A DNA stretch of 64,000 nt from Pyxicephalus adspersus (lineage: Eukaryota; Chordata; Amphibia; Anura; Pyxicephalidae): assembly GCF_032062135.1 (NCBI RefSeq), contig NC_092859.1, positions 110,906,294-110,970,293 on the forward strand. The letters are read 5' to 3'. A program made the translations under genes and the position numbers. Positions 1 through 12,000 of this stretch are shown piece by piece (position 1 is the first letter of the stretch; the number at the start of each line of letters is the position of its first letter). The notes beneath the pieces are model-generated. The model was given only the letters and a program-made list of their open reading frames with translations, was not told where the DNA came from and did not search any database.

Positions 1-1039
1 TTAACCTGTTGCATGTCCCCCAAGAGGAGCCGAGGAACACATACTGCAATAAAAAAACCTGCTAGATCGACATTTTGATTGGTATGTCTTTGGAAACCAG
101 AAACCCTATAAATATTAAGAAAACATGACTAACATAAGGATCATACTTCGGAACATTTCATCTGACTCCTATATAAATTTCAGAAACTACATAATCAGAG
201 ACATTCTAAACACACAAGGAAATACAAACATGTCCACGGTCTAAGTATAGATCTTTCTTTATTTTATATAACATATGGACTAACTTGTCACCACAGCTTA
301 AATATTCCCACATGAAATCGTCATACATTCCTTACAGAAGTAACATTCTGCCTGATTATGTTGCCAAATGAAACATGTGGTCATAGCATATGAAGATCAT
401 AATGCAGTCAGGGCTTGCTTTATGTCACTGCTGTGCATGCTGTTCAAATTACATAAAATTGTGTTAATAAATATTGAAACCAGGATGCTTTGAAATAATT
501 TTAGAAATAACTACTGTATACTCACTTATAATAAATAAGCACATTTTTGTTTATTGCATCACCATGCCCATGTGACAGGTTGGAATGTATTCAAAAATTG
601 AAAGAAAAAAAAAAAACAATTGAGGGCTTGTGTGTATAATTCTTCACAAAAGAATACCAATTTGATGGACTAAACCCCGAAAGCAGGGCTTTGCTCACTG
701 AGAACAGGATAAAAAGGAGAGAAACTGACTGTAATGGGAAAGAAAGACACACCCATGACAGTTTCTAAACAGATAAAAAAAACAAGTTTAGATTAAAGAA
801 TGATATGTGATTATGTAAAGTCTGCTTTCAAAAAGTAGCCTGTTGGATGCAAAGCACTATTATTTATATAAAACAGCGCCTTTAAAAAATACAAAAAAAT
901 ACCTTTAAAGTGATTATGATCCAGAGGTTACATGACCAGAAAATGCCCATTGTGTGTGTATGGACAGAAGTTCAGTCCTATGATGCAGATGCAGACAACT
1001 TTCTATTTTGCTGCATTCCACATATTGTTCTATTACACA

Positions 1040-1365
1040 GTATTTATATAGCGCCAACATATTTACAAAGTCCATAGTCATGTCACCAGCTGTCCCTAAA
1101 GGGTCTAACAAATAGCAAATGACTTTAAAGAAATATGTTCCAGGTTTGCTGGATCACCCAACTTCACTGATGGAAGTGTATCTTCTCCAACCTTACTGAG
1201 TTTTAATAAATCAGGCTCATTGTGTCAAGCAGAGGGTCCTATACCAATTTAGGTCCTATAGGGCCAATTTAATGTTTTTAGATGTGAAATTTAAACCTGG
1301 GACCTAGCGTTGCAAAGGCCAGAAAGCTAACATCTGAGCCACTGTGCAGCTCATGCTCCAACAGG
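1040..1365 (-). mobile_element. tRNA-headed SINE, minus orientation, interrupted by a MITE
   Basis: The left end carries the 3'-tail motif of this SINE family (TATATAGCGCCAACATAT, reverse-oriented). The right end carries the tRNA-like head in reverse, with a B-box-like AAACCTGGGACC and a reversed A-box-like GAGCCACTG. The same head and tail occur at 13640, 44385 and 62345. The body is degenerate and is split by a foldback-MITE half at about 1125-1228, so the SINE is older than that insertion. Confidence 0.7.
1125..1228. mobile_element. Half of a foldback MITE nested in the SINE
   Basis: The sequence from AGCAAATGACTTTAA to TTTAATAAATCAGGC matches one arm of the foldback element at 32371-32538, sharing CCAGGTTTGCTG, ATCACCCA and TTCACTG followed by GTGTAT and CTCTCCA-type segments. 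Only one arm is present. It lies inside the SINE body, whose two halves continue on either side. Confidence 0.65.
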
Positions 1366-3605
1366 TTGTGGCCTTGTACAGTAAAGGACAGGGGGAATAG
1401 CAACAAATCTGAGTATGGTACCACACTATATTGCCTACGCACTGAAATTAATTTATATAATTTTTCTTTGTAAGACTTGTGTATACTTTAACTGCTTAAT
1501 GCTCCTACTGGAGCATTTATTTCATTTTCCACACACATTCAAAAATATGTTCTAGGCCTTATTATTTCCTAGGAGAAGAAGAGAAAGTGTTTAGGCCTGT
1601 CATAAGTCCAGGAAGGGAGGCTTGGGTAAAAAAGCTGGCCTTGCTCCTTTTTGCTCTTGTAAGCAAAGGAGAGACAGGCGGTTTTAGGCAAATGGAGAAT
1701 ACCTAGAATGCAGAATCAACATAGATTTGATCTCATTTTAATAGGGCAGTCTTGCTTCCTGTGTGACAGTATACTCGGGTGTGGTAAAAGATTCACTTTA
1801 CAAAGACATTATGGGTCTGTTAGATCATTAATGCTTTCTTTTTTGTCAATAAGAAAGGGTCCCTGTTCTTTAGTTAAACCAGTTCAGCGCAATTATGTTA
1901 TATAGGGAATAGCAATATGGAATTATGTTATTGCATTCAGAAGTAGGGTAGCAGTAGCAGGAGTCCTGGACTCCCAGGAGAAAAAGATTAACTAGGAAAA
2001 TGGGAACCATGATATTGGCACATGGGGGTGGTTATGGTGCACGGAGGATTAGCTGAACAGGGTACGCATGCAGAAAGAGGGGAAAAGTTCATTTTTGCAC
2101 TGGTACCAGGTGGAAGTTTATTTTCAAAATAAGCTTTTAAAACATATAGAATGGATATGATAGGATATATATGATACTGTATGTCAGTTAAACAAACAAA
2201 TATATGAACCATTACGACCTGGTACTTCTATATATTGGTCACATTTTTTGCCTTTTTTTGTACTCCTAAAACAGTATGTAGTCTGGAAAAAAAAAATCAC
2301 ACTCCAAAAAATTAGGCTAATTTATATCTACAATATTATTAAGCTTTTCTTGCAATACCAGTGATATTTTTGACAATAAAAAAAACCTGAAAAAAAAACT
2401 TGGTAAATTCCCCACTCCCCCTCTGTACAGCTGTGGTCCTAATGCAGTCTGACTAACAAATCAAGAAAGAAATTATTTTCTTACACATTGAAACTCTCTG
2501 CTGTCAAGTGGCTGACCCCAGTTTGATAATCTTATTTCCTGAGAATCAAAAAGCTGGAAATATAAGCTTCCTAGAGTGTTAATTGCAGCTCCGCTCTGTT
2601 GCTAATCAAAAAATTGGATGTTTTGCATGAAAATACACTACTAATTAATTCTCAGTCATAAAGCTCCCTGGTTTTAATAACCCCTCTGTGATTGGATGGT
2701 CTTTGTAGAGAGACTGAGGCTAATCCGACAAGTCGCAGAAAACACACGGAGAAGTAAAAAGCAGCCTTAAATTTCAGGTGAAGGTGACTGCATTTACAAC
2801 AAAAAATACATAGAATAAAACATATTCATCAGAGAGGTAACCGTACAAAGAATAATGAAAAAGAACCAAACATACTACAAACATAACTAAAATAAACTAA
2901 GCAGTGTACATCACACAAATAACAGTATGGGCCTGCTACATGAAGACAGTACTATTCATTTAGAAAGGTTTTGACTTGTTAAGAACATTATTTAATCAAT
3001 TCAAATAATCATTTAAATAAAAGAAATACCCTTGAGGGGTAAAACTATCCCTATAACACAAAAAAGAAACATGGTTACAGATTTACATGAGTCAAATAAA
3101 GGAAATTTTTTAAAAGTAGCATTATACATTTTCTGAAAGTAGATGCCACACTCTAATTCTATTAATACACTTGAGAGAGTACCTACAGTAAATTGTCCTT
3201 TTAACAATCACAAACAGAAAATAAATAATCTTCTCTCCACTCCAAATTTGTTAGGCTAGGTACAATTAAAAATGTCTAATTATTTTATTTCTATGAGCAG
3301 TAAATAAGGGTTTCCCACTTCAGTAGATAATAAACCACCCCCCCCCCCCAAAAAAAAAAATATATATATATATATCGCCTTTAACCCCCTAGCGGTCTAA
3401 TTCTGTGCAAATTTCCATGCAAAAAGTGTTCCTTTTTTTGCATGGAAATTTATTTTACATTGTAGTCTGTAATTCTTAAGCATGACTCACCGATATTTAA
3501 TATTAATAAAGTCAATAATAAACTTTAATAAAAATGCAAAAATTCTGTAAAAAAACAAAAACATATTAAAACATGTAAACATTATGTAATAAAAGTGTAC
3601 AGTAG

Positions 3606-3614
3606 CATATAATA

Positions 3615-3662
<48 letters not shown>
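3606..3662. repeat. (TA)n microsatellite
   Basis: A TA dinucleotide run lies inside the TTAA element. It resumes at about 4250-4277 on the far side of the nested MITE, which therefore inserted within the run. Confidence 0.9.
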
Positions 3663-3665
<3 letters not shown>

Positions 3666-3666
3666 C

Positions 3667-4249
3667 TGTTTCCCCGATGATAAGGCACTGTCTTATATTT
3701 TTTGAAATGCCAAAATATGCCCTAGGTCTTCTTTTCAGGGGGATGTCTTATTTTTCCATGAAGAAGACTACAGTACACATTTATTGTTGAAAATCACTCA
3801 TGATCACTCATGTGCCATTGATTGTCCCCTTCTGATCACTCATGTGCCATTGATTGTCCCCTTCTGATCAATCATGTGCCATTCATTGTCCCCTTCTGAT
3901 TACTCTGTGCCATTCATTGTCTCCTTCTGTTCACTGACTCACTTTTTTTTTACTTCTAGGGCCGGGTAACAGACTCCGTTAGGGCAGGGATCAGCAGCTT
4001 TCTTGTCTTTCCTGCCGTGGAGTCGCGGGCGCGTGCGCGGGCCTTTGAAGTCACTTTCAGTTTCGCTCTGCACTGCAGCCAGCACCGACGGAGTCACACA
4101 GAGGCACACAGTTACCCACCATACCACCTGAATGGGCAGGCGCAGGTATCGGTGGGGGTCTTATTTGCGGGGGGTGCTTTATTTTAATGTTTTGGGCAAA
4201 AATCGGGAGGTGGCTTATTTGATGGGGATGGCTTTTAATCGGGGAAACA
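3667..4249. mobile_element. MITE nested in the TA tract
   Basis: The ends are inverted repeats, TGTTTCCCCGAT at the left and ATCGGGGAAACA at the right. Subterminal GTCTTAT and GGCTTATTT motifs recur at both ends. Flanking sequence on both sides is TA repeat, consistent with a TA target. The interior holds a tandem repeat (3785-3935) and a GC-rich segment (3960-4130). I recognise no transposase and did not assign a superfamily. Confidence 0.65.
3785..3935. repeat. Tandem repeat, about 34-bp unit
   Basis: Roughly four copies of a unit containing CATGTGCCATTGATTGTCCC and ending CCTTCTGATCA follow one another. The copies toward the right are more diverged. The array is inside the nested MITE. 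Confidence 0.85.
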
Positions 4250-5987
4250 TATACATATATATATATATATATATATAAAATGTATGAATATTTCTTTGTA
4301 TTGGACGCAATACAGCAATTTTGTATTGAATCCAATACAAATGTATTTGAATTTCCCGCCGCTAAATCCCGGCCGCACCGACGCATGTACCGACGTCACC
4401 CCATAGATCGAATCGACACTTTGCGGCTGGGGAACAGAGGAGCCAGACGTGTCCCCAGGGCCTGCGGGGACCAGCAGGACGCCGGGGGACAGTGACAGAA
4501 CATTGAAATGGGGTTTTTAGTTTAAAGCGACCCCAAGTGTGATTTGGGATTACCGCTTTTTGCAAGTAATATCCACCCCGAGCCACACTCTGGATTATTG
4601 CTAGGGGGGGGTTAAAGGTATATATTGTTATTTTTACTGCAATTTTAATGTTATAATTTAGGTTTATTAAAAATTAGGATTTAATTTACAGTCATTGTTA
4701 AGAGTTTTGGTGTGTGGTGTCATCATGTCAGATAAACTTAGCTCTCTTTGGCCCGCAGACAGAAAGCTGTGGATGCCTACATGTCTGGAAGAAGATTTAA
4801 GAAAGACTGACAAATATTGGTCAGCAGGCTGTTGGTGAACTTGTCACTGACACACACTGCTTGCTCAAGGCTCTTTTCTATGATCCTCACCTAATGACCA
4901 GGTCATTGAAAACAAACCTTCTCAATAAGCTCGAAGTATCTGTGTATCAATATGTAATGTATAAGAATTTAGGGCCATCAGCCATCACCTGAAGTAGAAT
5001 CAAATCTTTAATGCCATAGTAACCCAGAAACTATCAAATTCACTAAAACACACACAAAAAAAACATTTTCAAAAACAAAAATGGATGGACTAGCCTAGTC
5101 AAAGCTCTGATATGAATTTTATTGAAATGGTATAGTGGCGTGTGATTCAGTAAGCTCATGCAAAGAAACCACAAAATATCCTAAAGCTAAGTAATTTTGC
5201 ATGCAGTGGTCAAAAGATAACGAAATAATCTTTAGTAGTTATTTATTCTTTGGCATTTTGAAAAACATTCAGAGAATGAACGCTGAATGGCAGATCCTGT
5301 GCTTTAAAAATAGAACCCCATAATAACTGCCTGTTCAAAAAAAGCCAAAAATTATTTGAAATGACAATTGTATCAAAACCATTTATAATGATGCCTTCAA
5401 CAAATTAAATATTTTAGCACATTTTTCCACACAGAAACCAATCAGAAAATCTATTGAAACCAAAAATTAAAAATGTAATAAATTGTTGACCTTTTATTGG
5501 CGTATTGGAATATATTAGATGTTTTCGCTTCATTCATTTTTAAGTTTTAGCCTTTTCTTCCTAAGATTATTGTAATCCATCAAATAATTTTGTCTCCTTC
5601 TGTCTACACTCATTTCTCTGCTGTATCTAAAGAAGAAGCCATACATACCTTAAGAACTAGAACTCTAATATGTCTGCTTTGTTCATCCCGTTATATGGTG
5701 GATCGATCAATAAGAATAGTAATTTACAAACCATTGATAATGGTGTTGGTGCTTTTTCAGCCCACAGAAATGAAAAGGTCAATGCATTTTAACGACATTT
5801 CATGTCAAGTTTAACTGGTATTTTTTGTACTTGTTGAAAATATTCTTATCCTGAAAAAAAGGCCAGACATGCTTGAACCTTTCTGGTCTAGAACTTTGAA
5901 TATTTCCAAAACACTTTTGTTTAACTTACAGAACACCATCCCATTCGGAAGTAACTGTTGGCATTTACCGATAAGTAGACCTCTTAC

Positions 5988-6076
5988 CTTGAAGCTCCCC
6001 ACTTTTGCTGTACATCTCCCGTCTCTGTTCCCTTAAGTAGGCACTCATACTAATTGCATGAGAAGAAGATTCAAAC
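5988..6076 (-). CDS. EXOC4: EXOC4 exon 9
   Basis: The 89-bp exon encodes residues 438-467 plus one base of 468. The acceptor is TTTTAG at 6077-6082 and the donor GTAAGAG begins at 5987. It translates as [20 protein letters not shown] followed by MYSKSGELQ, matching vertebrate EXOC4 with conservative changes. The phase agrees with exon 8, where AA plus G completes a lysine. It is the last exon visible in the window. Confidence 0.95.
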
Positions 6077-9000
6077 CTAAAACAGACAAAATGTATTTAG
6101 TATTACATAATAATCCTATAAATAACATTAAAACCTGAAAACAAACTTGGTTCTTTTATTAATTATTAAACACATAACATAACATAACAACAACTGTGAT
6201 ACAAAATTGCGAGAAACAATGAGAAAATGAGAACTTTTTTGCTTTTTTTTATTAAACGTTCCATCCCCATTCAAATTAAAAAAAAAAAATCAATGCAACT
6301 CATATGCACTGCAGTTAAAAGCCATCTCCACTAATAAGTCAGTGCGTTTCCATATTTGAAATCAGAACATCAAGTGGTGTCTGCAGATTACATGACATTT
6401 CTTGTTGGTATTATTTAACCACAATTGATTGCAACAAAACAAACTTTATCACATTAACAGGAGAGACATTCTGACTGTCCACAGTAATGCGTATGCTCTT
6501 GAATCTGAAAAACAATTCGATTTACTGAAAAGAAAGAGGAGTATTGTGACAGGGGTATAGTAAGAAACCTATATGAAACTATTTCTCAGCTAACAATTAT
6601 TTTAGTGGTTAATTCATTTAACAATAATATAAAATGGTCAAGAGGTTTGGGCTTTATACAGGCACAGTCACTTTGCCCTCGATGTGCACAATAACAGTGC
6701 CTCTTTCAAACAACCTTTCCGTTAATATTCATTTCAGTTAATACTCAGGTATTAGACTCACTTATGCATAATTATTGAAAAAAAGGCACCGAAACAAAGT
6801 CTCTCTCCAGAGACCTAGTTATTCCCACATTTGGTTCCGTCATCCATCCTTGCAGCATAAAAATATGAAGCCAGGCTGTCAATCACAACCCAACCTTTAA
6901 TAACTTCTCTTTGTTTCTATGACAGTCACAGCATAGCCTGGATATATCAGCAGCCAATGGAGTGGTTAGAAAGGGAAAATAGGACTTAGCTGCCAACACT
7001 TGAATGAAAACTTGAAAAATACAGTTCCATAAATATTTGGACAGAGAGAACGTTTTTCTAATTTTGGTTCTGTACATTACCACAATTAATTTTAAATGAA
7101 ACAACTCGGATGCCGTTGAACTGCAGACTTTTAAGCTTTAATTCAGTGGGTTGAACAAAAAGATTGCATAAAAATGTGAGGAACTAAAGCCTCTTTTTTA
7201 CACAAACACTTCATTTCAGGTGCTCAAAAGTATTTGGACAATTGACTCAAATGCTATTTCATGGGCTGGTGTGGGCAATTCCTTCGTTATGTCATTATCA
7301 ATTAAGAAGATAAAAGGCCTGGAGTTGATTTGGGGGGGTGCATGCATATGGAAGATTTTGCTGTGACAACATGGGGTCAAAGGAGCTCTCCATGCAGGTG
7401 AAACAAGCCGTCCTTAAGCTGCAAAAACAGGAAAAAAAGCATCCGAGAAATTGCTACAATATTAGGAGTGACAAAATCTACAGTTTGGTACATCATGAGA
7501 AAGAAAAAAAAAACACTGGTGAACTCAGCAAAGCCAAAAGACCAAAGACAACAGTGGTGGATGATCGTAGAATCATTTTCATGGTGAAGAGAAACCCCTT
7601 CACAACAGCCAACCAAGTGAACAACACTCTCCAGGAAGTAGGCGTATCGATATCCAAGTCTACCATAAAGAGAAGATTGCATGAAAGTAACTACAGAGGG
7701 TGTACTGCAAGGTGCAAGCCACTCATAAGCCTCAAGAATAGAAAGGCTAGATTGGACTTTGCTAAAAAAAAATCTAAAAAAAGACAGCACAGTTCTGGAA
7801 AAACATTCTTTGGACAAATTAAACCAAGATCAAACTTTACCAGAATGATGGCAAGAAAAAAGTATGGAGAAGGTGTGGAACAGCTCATGATCCAAAGCAT
7901 AGCACATCATCTGTAAAATGGCCAGGATTTCAACAGAAGATTATAAAAATGTCACTATGTTGATAAATGTGGGGTCTGGAAAGATTCCCTTTAAATCCAC
8001 CAAGCATCCAATTTCGTGAAGGCAAAAAAAAAAGTGTAATACACACATTTTGCCATGTTTTAATAATTTAAAGATTAGGAAAGTACAGAAAAATATGTGA
8101 TGATAGAAATGCACCTGTAGTGGGAATGACAACACAACATTTCTGTGTCCTCAAAGGTGTCATACAGGTTTCTTTTGCATTACATTCTTCTCATTTTCAT
8201 AACATAACTATTATTTCATCAGTGGTACCCAAGATAAGAATCAGAAAGTCTAATTAGGTTCCTAGATAGCACAATATAACACAAACATGAAGCAGCTCTA
8301 AATTTCTGATATGATCGAATGAATTCTTTATTTTCTTTTTCTTTTTTAAAAAATACTTTGAATGGTATATTTAACAGCGTAAAAGAAAGCAAAAGGGGAA
8401 GTTTAAAAATACTTTAAATTATAACTAAAGACACTGTCAGAGATTTGGTACAGTGTAAATGGAGAGAGAGAACAGAGGTATACTGGAGGTATGAGATATA
8501 TTCACACCAAAGCCTAAATAAAATGCTGATTCTGAACTTCTAGATTCTCAAACCACCTGGAGCCTATAGAACACTGGACATAGAACTGTAAACCATCATA
8601 AATATTATTTTTATTAACCTAAGGTGTGATATTGATGATATTTAAAAACAAAACAAAAAAAAAACAATACTTTAAATTATGTATTTGAAAGCCATATCCC
8701 ACATATGATATGTTTGATTTTGATGTAATTCAATAATTATCCTACTTTACCTTGCAAAAATGTATATACACTTTGACAAATATGGTGGTTTCTTCGGGTA
8801 CTACTATCATAATATAAGTTTATCATCTTACTCTGGTGATAAAACAACTTATATTAATACGATAGTCATTGTAACAGACCTTATTTAGGATAGAACATTT
8901 GCTGACAAGTATTATCTTTTGACATTTGTAGTTCAGTTCTGAAAGCCTCAATATATCCCCTGAGGAAGCCAAAATAGGCAAAACGCGTCAGAAACAAGAC

Positions 9001-12000
9001 CTATTATGTGAATCTGGAAACCAGAAAATTGTAACATATTACAACCATCCTTACTCTATGATTAGGCGTAGTTTTTCACCTGACCTTAATTGAATCATTG
9101 ACGCCATATGAAATGTTACATTTTATATTTACTTGTATGTATTTGTATCTATAGTTAGTTGATAATAAAAAAAAGTTAAACAGTTTTTATCTGTAGAAAT
9201 TTAGTGCCAAAAAAAGCCTCTTTTTACTACTTCCCTTTCCCACCATCCTTCCCTCTCCCTTTTAATACAATGAAGAGAACCCCCGCCAGGTTTTCATTGT
9301 TGTCCCTATTAGGCATTCCAATTGTTCCGATAGCAAATGTCACCAATAATGAAAGAGTAGTTGAAATCCAAAATTTTGAGTTGTTACCAGAAAAGAAAAA
9401 AAGAGTGGAAATCTTCCAATGATGACATTTGTTTCTGGGTTTTTTTTTCAGAGAAGAGAGGATAACCCTAACAATAGAAAAAAAATCTTCTCTTTCTGAT
9501 GATCCTATAGAAAGCACAAATAAGAAATGATAGCATGAAAAAATAAATTTACAATGGTTAGATATATAATCTTTAAAATAGGCAGTTCATAAATGCACAT
9601 CATTTATAATACAGTTATGCCATGTGCAACTGTATTTCATACTTTTAATATATCAAGCAAAAAATGCATGCATAAACATACTTGAAAAGAAAATTCTTAG
9701 GCCTCTGGGGTTTCTTTTTAGCAAAAAAAGCTGCAAACTCTCTTCCAGAGCTGGCATAGCTGAGTTGGGTTGATGGTTCTGATGACGTCTTGGTGTTCTT
9801 CATATCAAGATATTCAGTGAGCAGAATCTGCACAAAACACATTAGTCAGAGTCAGAAAAAGAAATAAATACGTTGAAAATGAAAAATTAAGAAAAAGTCA
9901 ACAAGTGAGCAATTTTAAATCTCAATTTTTTCTTTTTTTTTTCTTTAGGTACATGATTTGTTTAAACAAATAAATTATTAGTCGGGCATTCAGATAAAAA
10001 GAATGTGGTAGGAATTGGCTTAAAAACTTTTATGTATATGAGGAAAACATTTCACCACAAAAATAAAAAAAGTCTAATAGAACCAAGGTTTAAAACAACC
10101 TTATGTCTGAGTAGGAAATATTTGTAGAGAAAAGCATTTTGGCTTATGGTCTTTTCTAATTAAAAAAAAAATTGTTGTTTTGCATCTTTTCCAGAAAACT
10201 GCAAATTACTTACAATTCACAATTACTGTACGTACATACACACACACTTACTGTGCACACAAACAAGCTGATACTAAGAGCCTTCCTACAGTAGTTTCTC
10301 AAACATAAGGATCTGAAAAAAGATAGGGCTGTAAAGAAATCCATCAGCGCTATATTGACGATAACAATAAAATCAGCAAGACTTTTTTACAAGCTAATAA
10401 ATAATAGATGGTAGCTGTCATCTTATAATATTGTTAGGAAGACTCATTGTCAGATGACCAAGAGAAAAGAATATTTGGCTATAAAAACCAGATGGAGTGT
10501 GTATAATCTATACTATAAATACATATACTATATACATACTATAAATCAGTGTTTTTTACCAAAGGCTCTAAAAGGATTTTCTTTCTTTTGCTGGTCTTCA
10601 CTTTAGGACATAGACAACTAAATGTATTTGAATTTTTATTCTGCTGAAACTGGAATAAAAGGTTTAATAGTACTTAAACCTCTGGAACTGAGCAGTCCAA
10701 CAGGTGGCCTATGAGGTATTACAGCACATTGCATTCAATATGCCCTACACCTGCCCTTCCTCCGTGCAACATACAGAGTTGCAATGGTGTGTTGAGAGCT
10801 GAAAAGGACTTTTCAGATGTTGGCACTAAAAAAACACCAGAACTGCCAGGCATTGTGATCCCCACCTGGCCAGAGTCATGACTGGTGGAGGCAGCTTGGC
10901 TTGAGAGCATGTGTTTAGTTTAATATGTACCAAACACCAATGGTGGATTGTTAATGTTCATGCTAAACACTAACTTTCAATGCTACAGGAATTTATTTAT
11001 TTAGCCTGCTGCTCTTTATCAACACTGCATCATGGCAAATTCTTGGATTATTTCACTGGGTCTGTGAATCTTGAAGATGCATGATTCACCTCAATTGTTG
11101 TCCCAACTGCCAATAGATAACCCGTTACACACATGTGGCACGAATATAGGATAACATCGCAGCCTTTCATATCTACAGCTCATATGTCACATTGGTAATC
11201 ATTTTATGGTTAGTCCATAAAATGATTACATTCACCTATTAAACGTTTAGAATCTTGGTAAGCCACACCCAGAATAGGATAAATTAATTGTAAAAGAGAT
11301 GTTGCAGCCCATGTGAATTTGATCTGCAAATATTTAATTTTGGTAATCAGAATTCCCCATCTGTCCAGAATGGGTAATAATTTGCTAGGGAATATAAATG
11401 TATTTGTATGTTTTAATAACACAATAATGCAAGCTGATACTGTACTAAAAACTAGGCAAAACAAGGGAACATTACTAGCAAATCACTGAGGGTAATTTAG
11501 GTAATGAAATAGCTGCCAGCAGAATTAAATCCATTAGCAATGCCAATTGTACAATTAGAAACGCCATTAATGTGGATTTGCTAATGTTTCTTAACTCAAT
11601 GAAAACAAAAATTAAAACCTTTTACTTTTACAAAAGCACTTTCACAAACTCTAGGAGAGGGCATTAAATTGTTTAAGCACCATAAACTCTTCTAAAAGGC
11701 TTCAGGCAAAGATGTTTGAACATCTAACACATTCATTTATTAAGACTATGGAAACAATTAACCCTCAGACTGACACAGGGAGGTACATATCAACTTGACA
11801 AAAGCTAAGATGAAAGTAATATCTATTCCTCAGCATCTCAATTGCTGGAGAACCAAACATCTAAATGGCATAAATAGGTTTGAAGAGTTGATTTCTGAGC
11901 AGCGTGTTTTATCAGAATACTGGTCAGAGAAGTGACATTTATTTGTCATCGTCAGCGGCAAATGTTAAAACAAAAAGTTTCTACACGGGTGAGAGCTTTT

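Larger units (their letters stand above)
3381..4615 (+). mobile_element. TTAA-flanked DNA transposon (MITE-like) with nested insertion
   Basis: TTAA is present at both ends (3381-3384 and 4612-4615). The termini are imperfect inverted repeats: CCCCCTAGCGG on the left and CTAGGGGGGG on the right. TTAA target duplication is typical of piggyBac and Kolobok-type superfamilies. Shared family landmarks are a hairpin near the left end (TTCCATGC ... GCATGGAAA), a long TA tract, a TTGTATTGGA-type palindrome near 4300-4350, a GC-rich part and a subterminal GAGCCACAC segment. Related copies are at 22974, 30142, 38138 and 41170. There is no transposase ORF. A second MITE (3667-4249) is inserted in its TA tract. 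Confidence 0.75.
1..5987 (-). other. EXOC4 intron 9 (partial)
   Basis: This stretch begins with the donor GTAAGA after exon 9 and runs off the left edge. I found no further EXOC4 exon on the minus strand, although the next segment of the protein is strongly conserved and should be recognisable. It contains a SINE with a nested foldback MITE (about 1040-1365) and a TTAA-flanked element with its own nested MITE (3381-4615). The segment around 2480-2770 is non-repetitive, with several TAAT cores, and is listed as a possible conserved element. I see nothing recognisable in 1-1040, 1365-2480, 2770-3380 and 4616-5987 apart from short homopolymers. Confidence 0.8.
6077..9681 (-). other. EXOC4 intron 8
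   Basis: This 3.6-kb AT-rich intron has donor GTATGT and acceptor TTTTAG. It contains a Tc1 remnant (7022-7922) and a short dispersed motif at 8955-9000. I see nothing recognisable in 6083-7020, 7925-8950 or 9000-9680 apart from homopolymer runs and a pyrimidine-rich stretch near 9225-9265. Confidence 0.85.

Noticed and set aside
3785..3935. CRISPR-like array of direct repeats
   Set aside because: The repeats are contiguous, without spacers, lie in a vertebrate MITE, and are imperfect.
4690..4940. Possible processed pseudogene right of the TTAA element
   Set aside because: The text looks less repetitive than its surroundings, but no frame gave a recognisable protein and there is no poly-A tail.
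1..5987. A tenth EXOC4 exon in the left part of the window
   Set aside because: The next conserved protein segment was looked for on the minus strand and not found; intron 9 simply continues past the edge.
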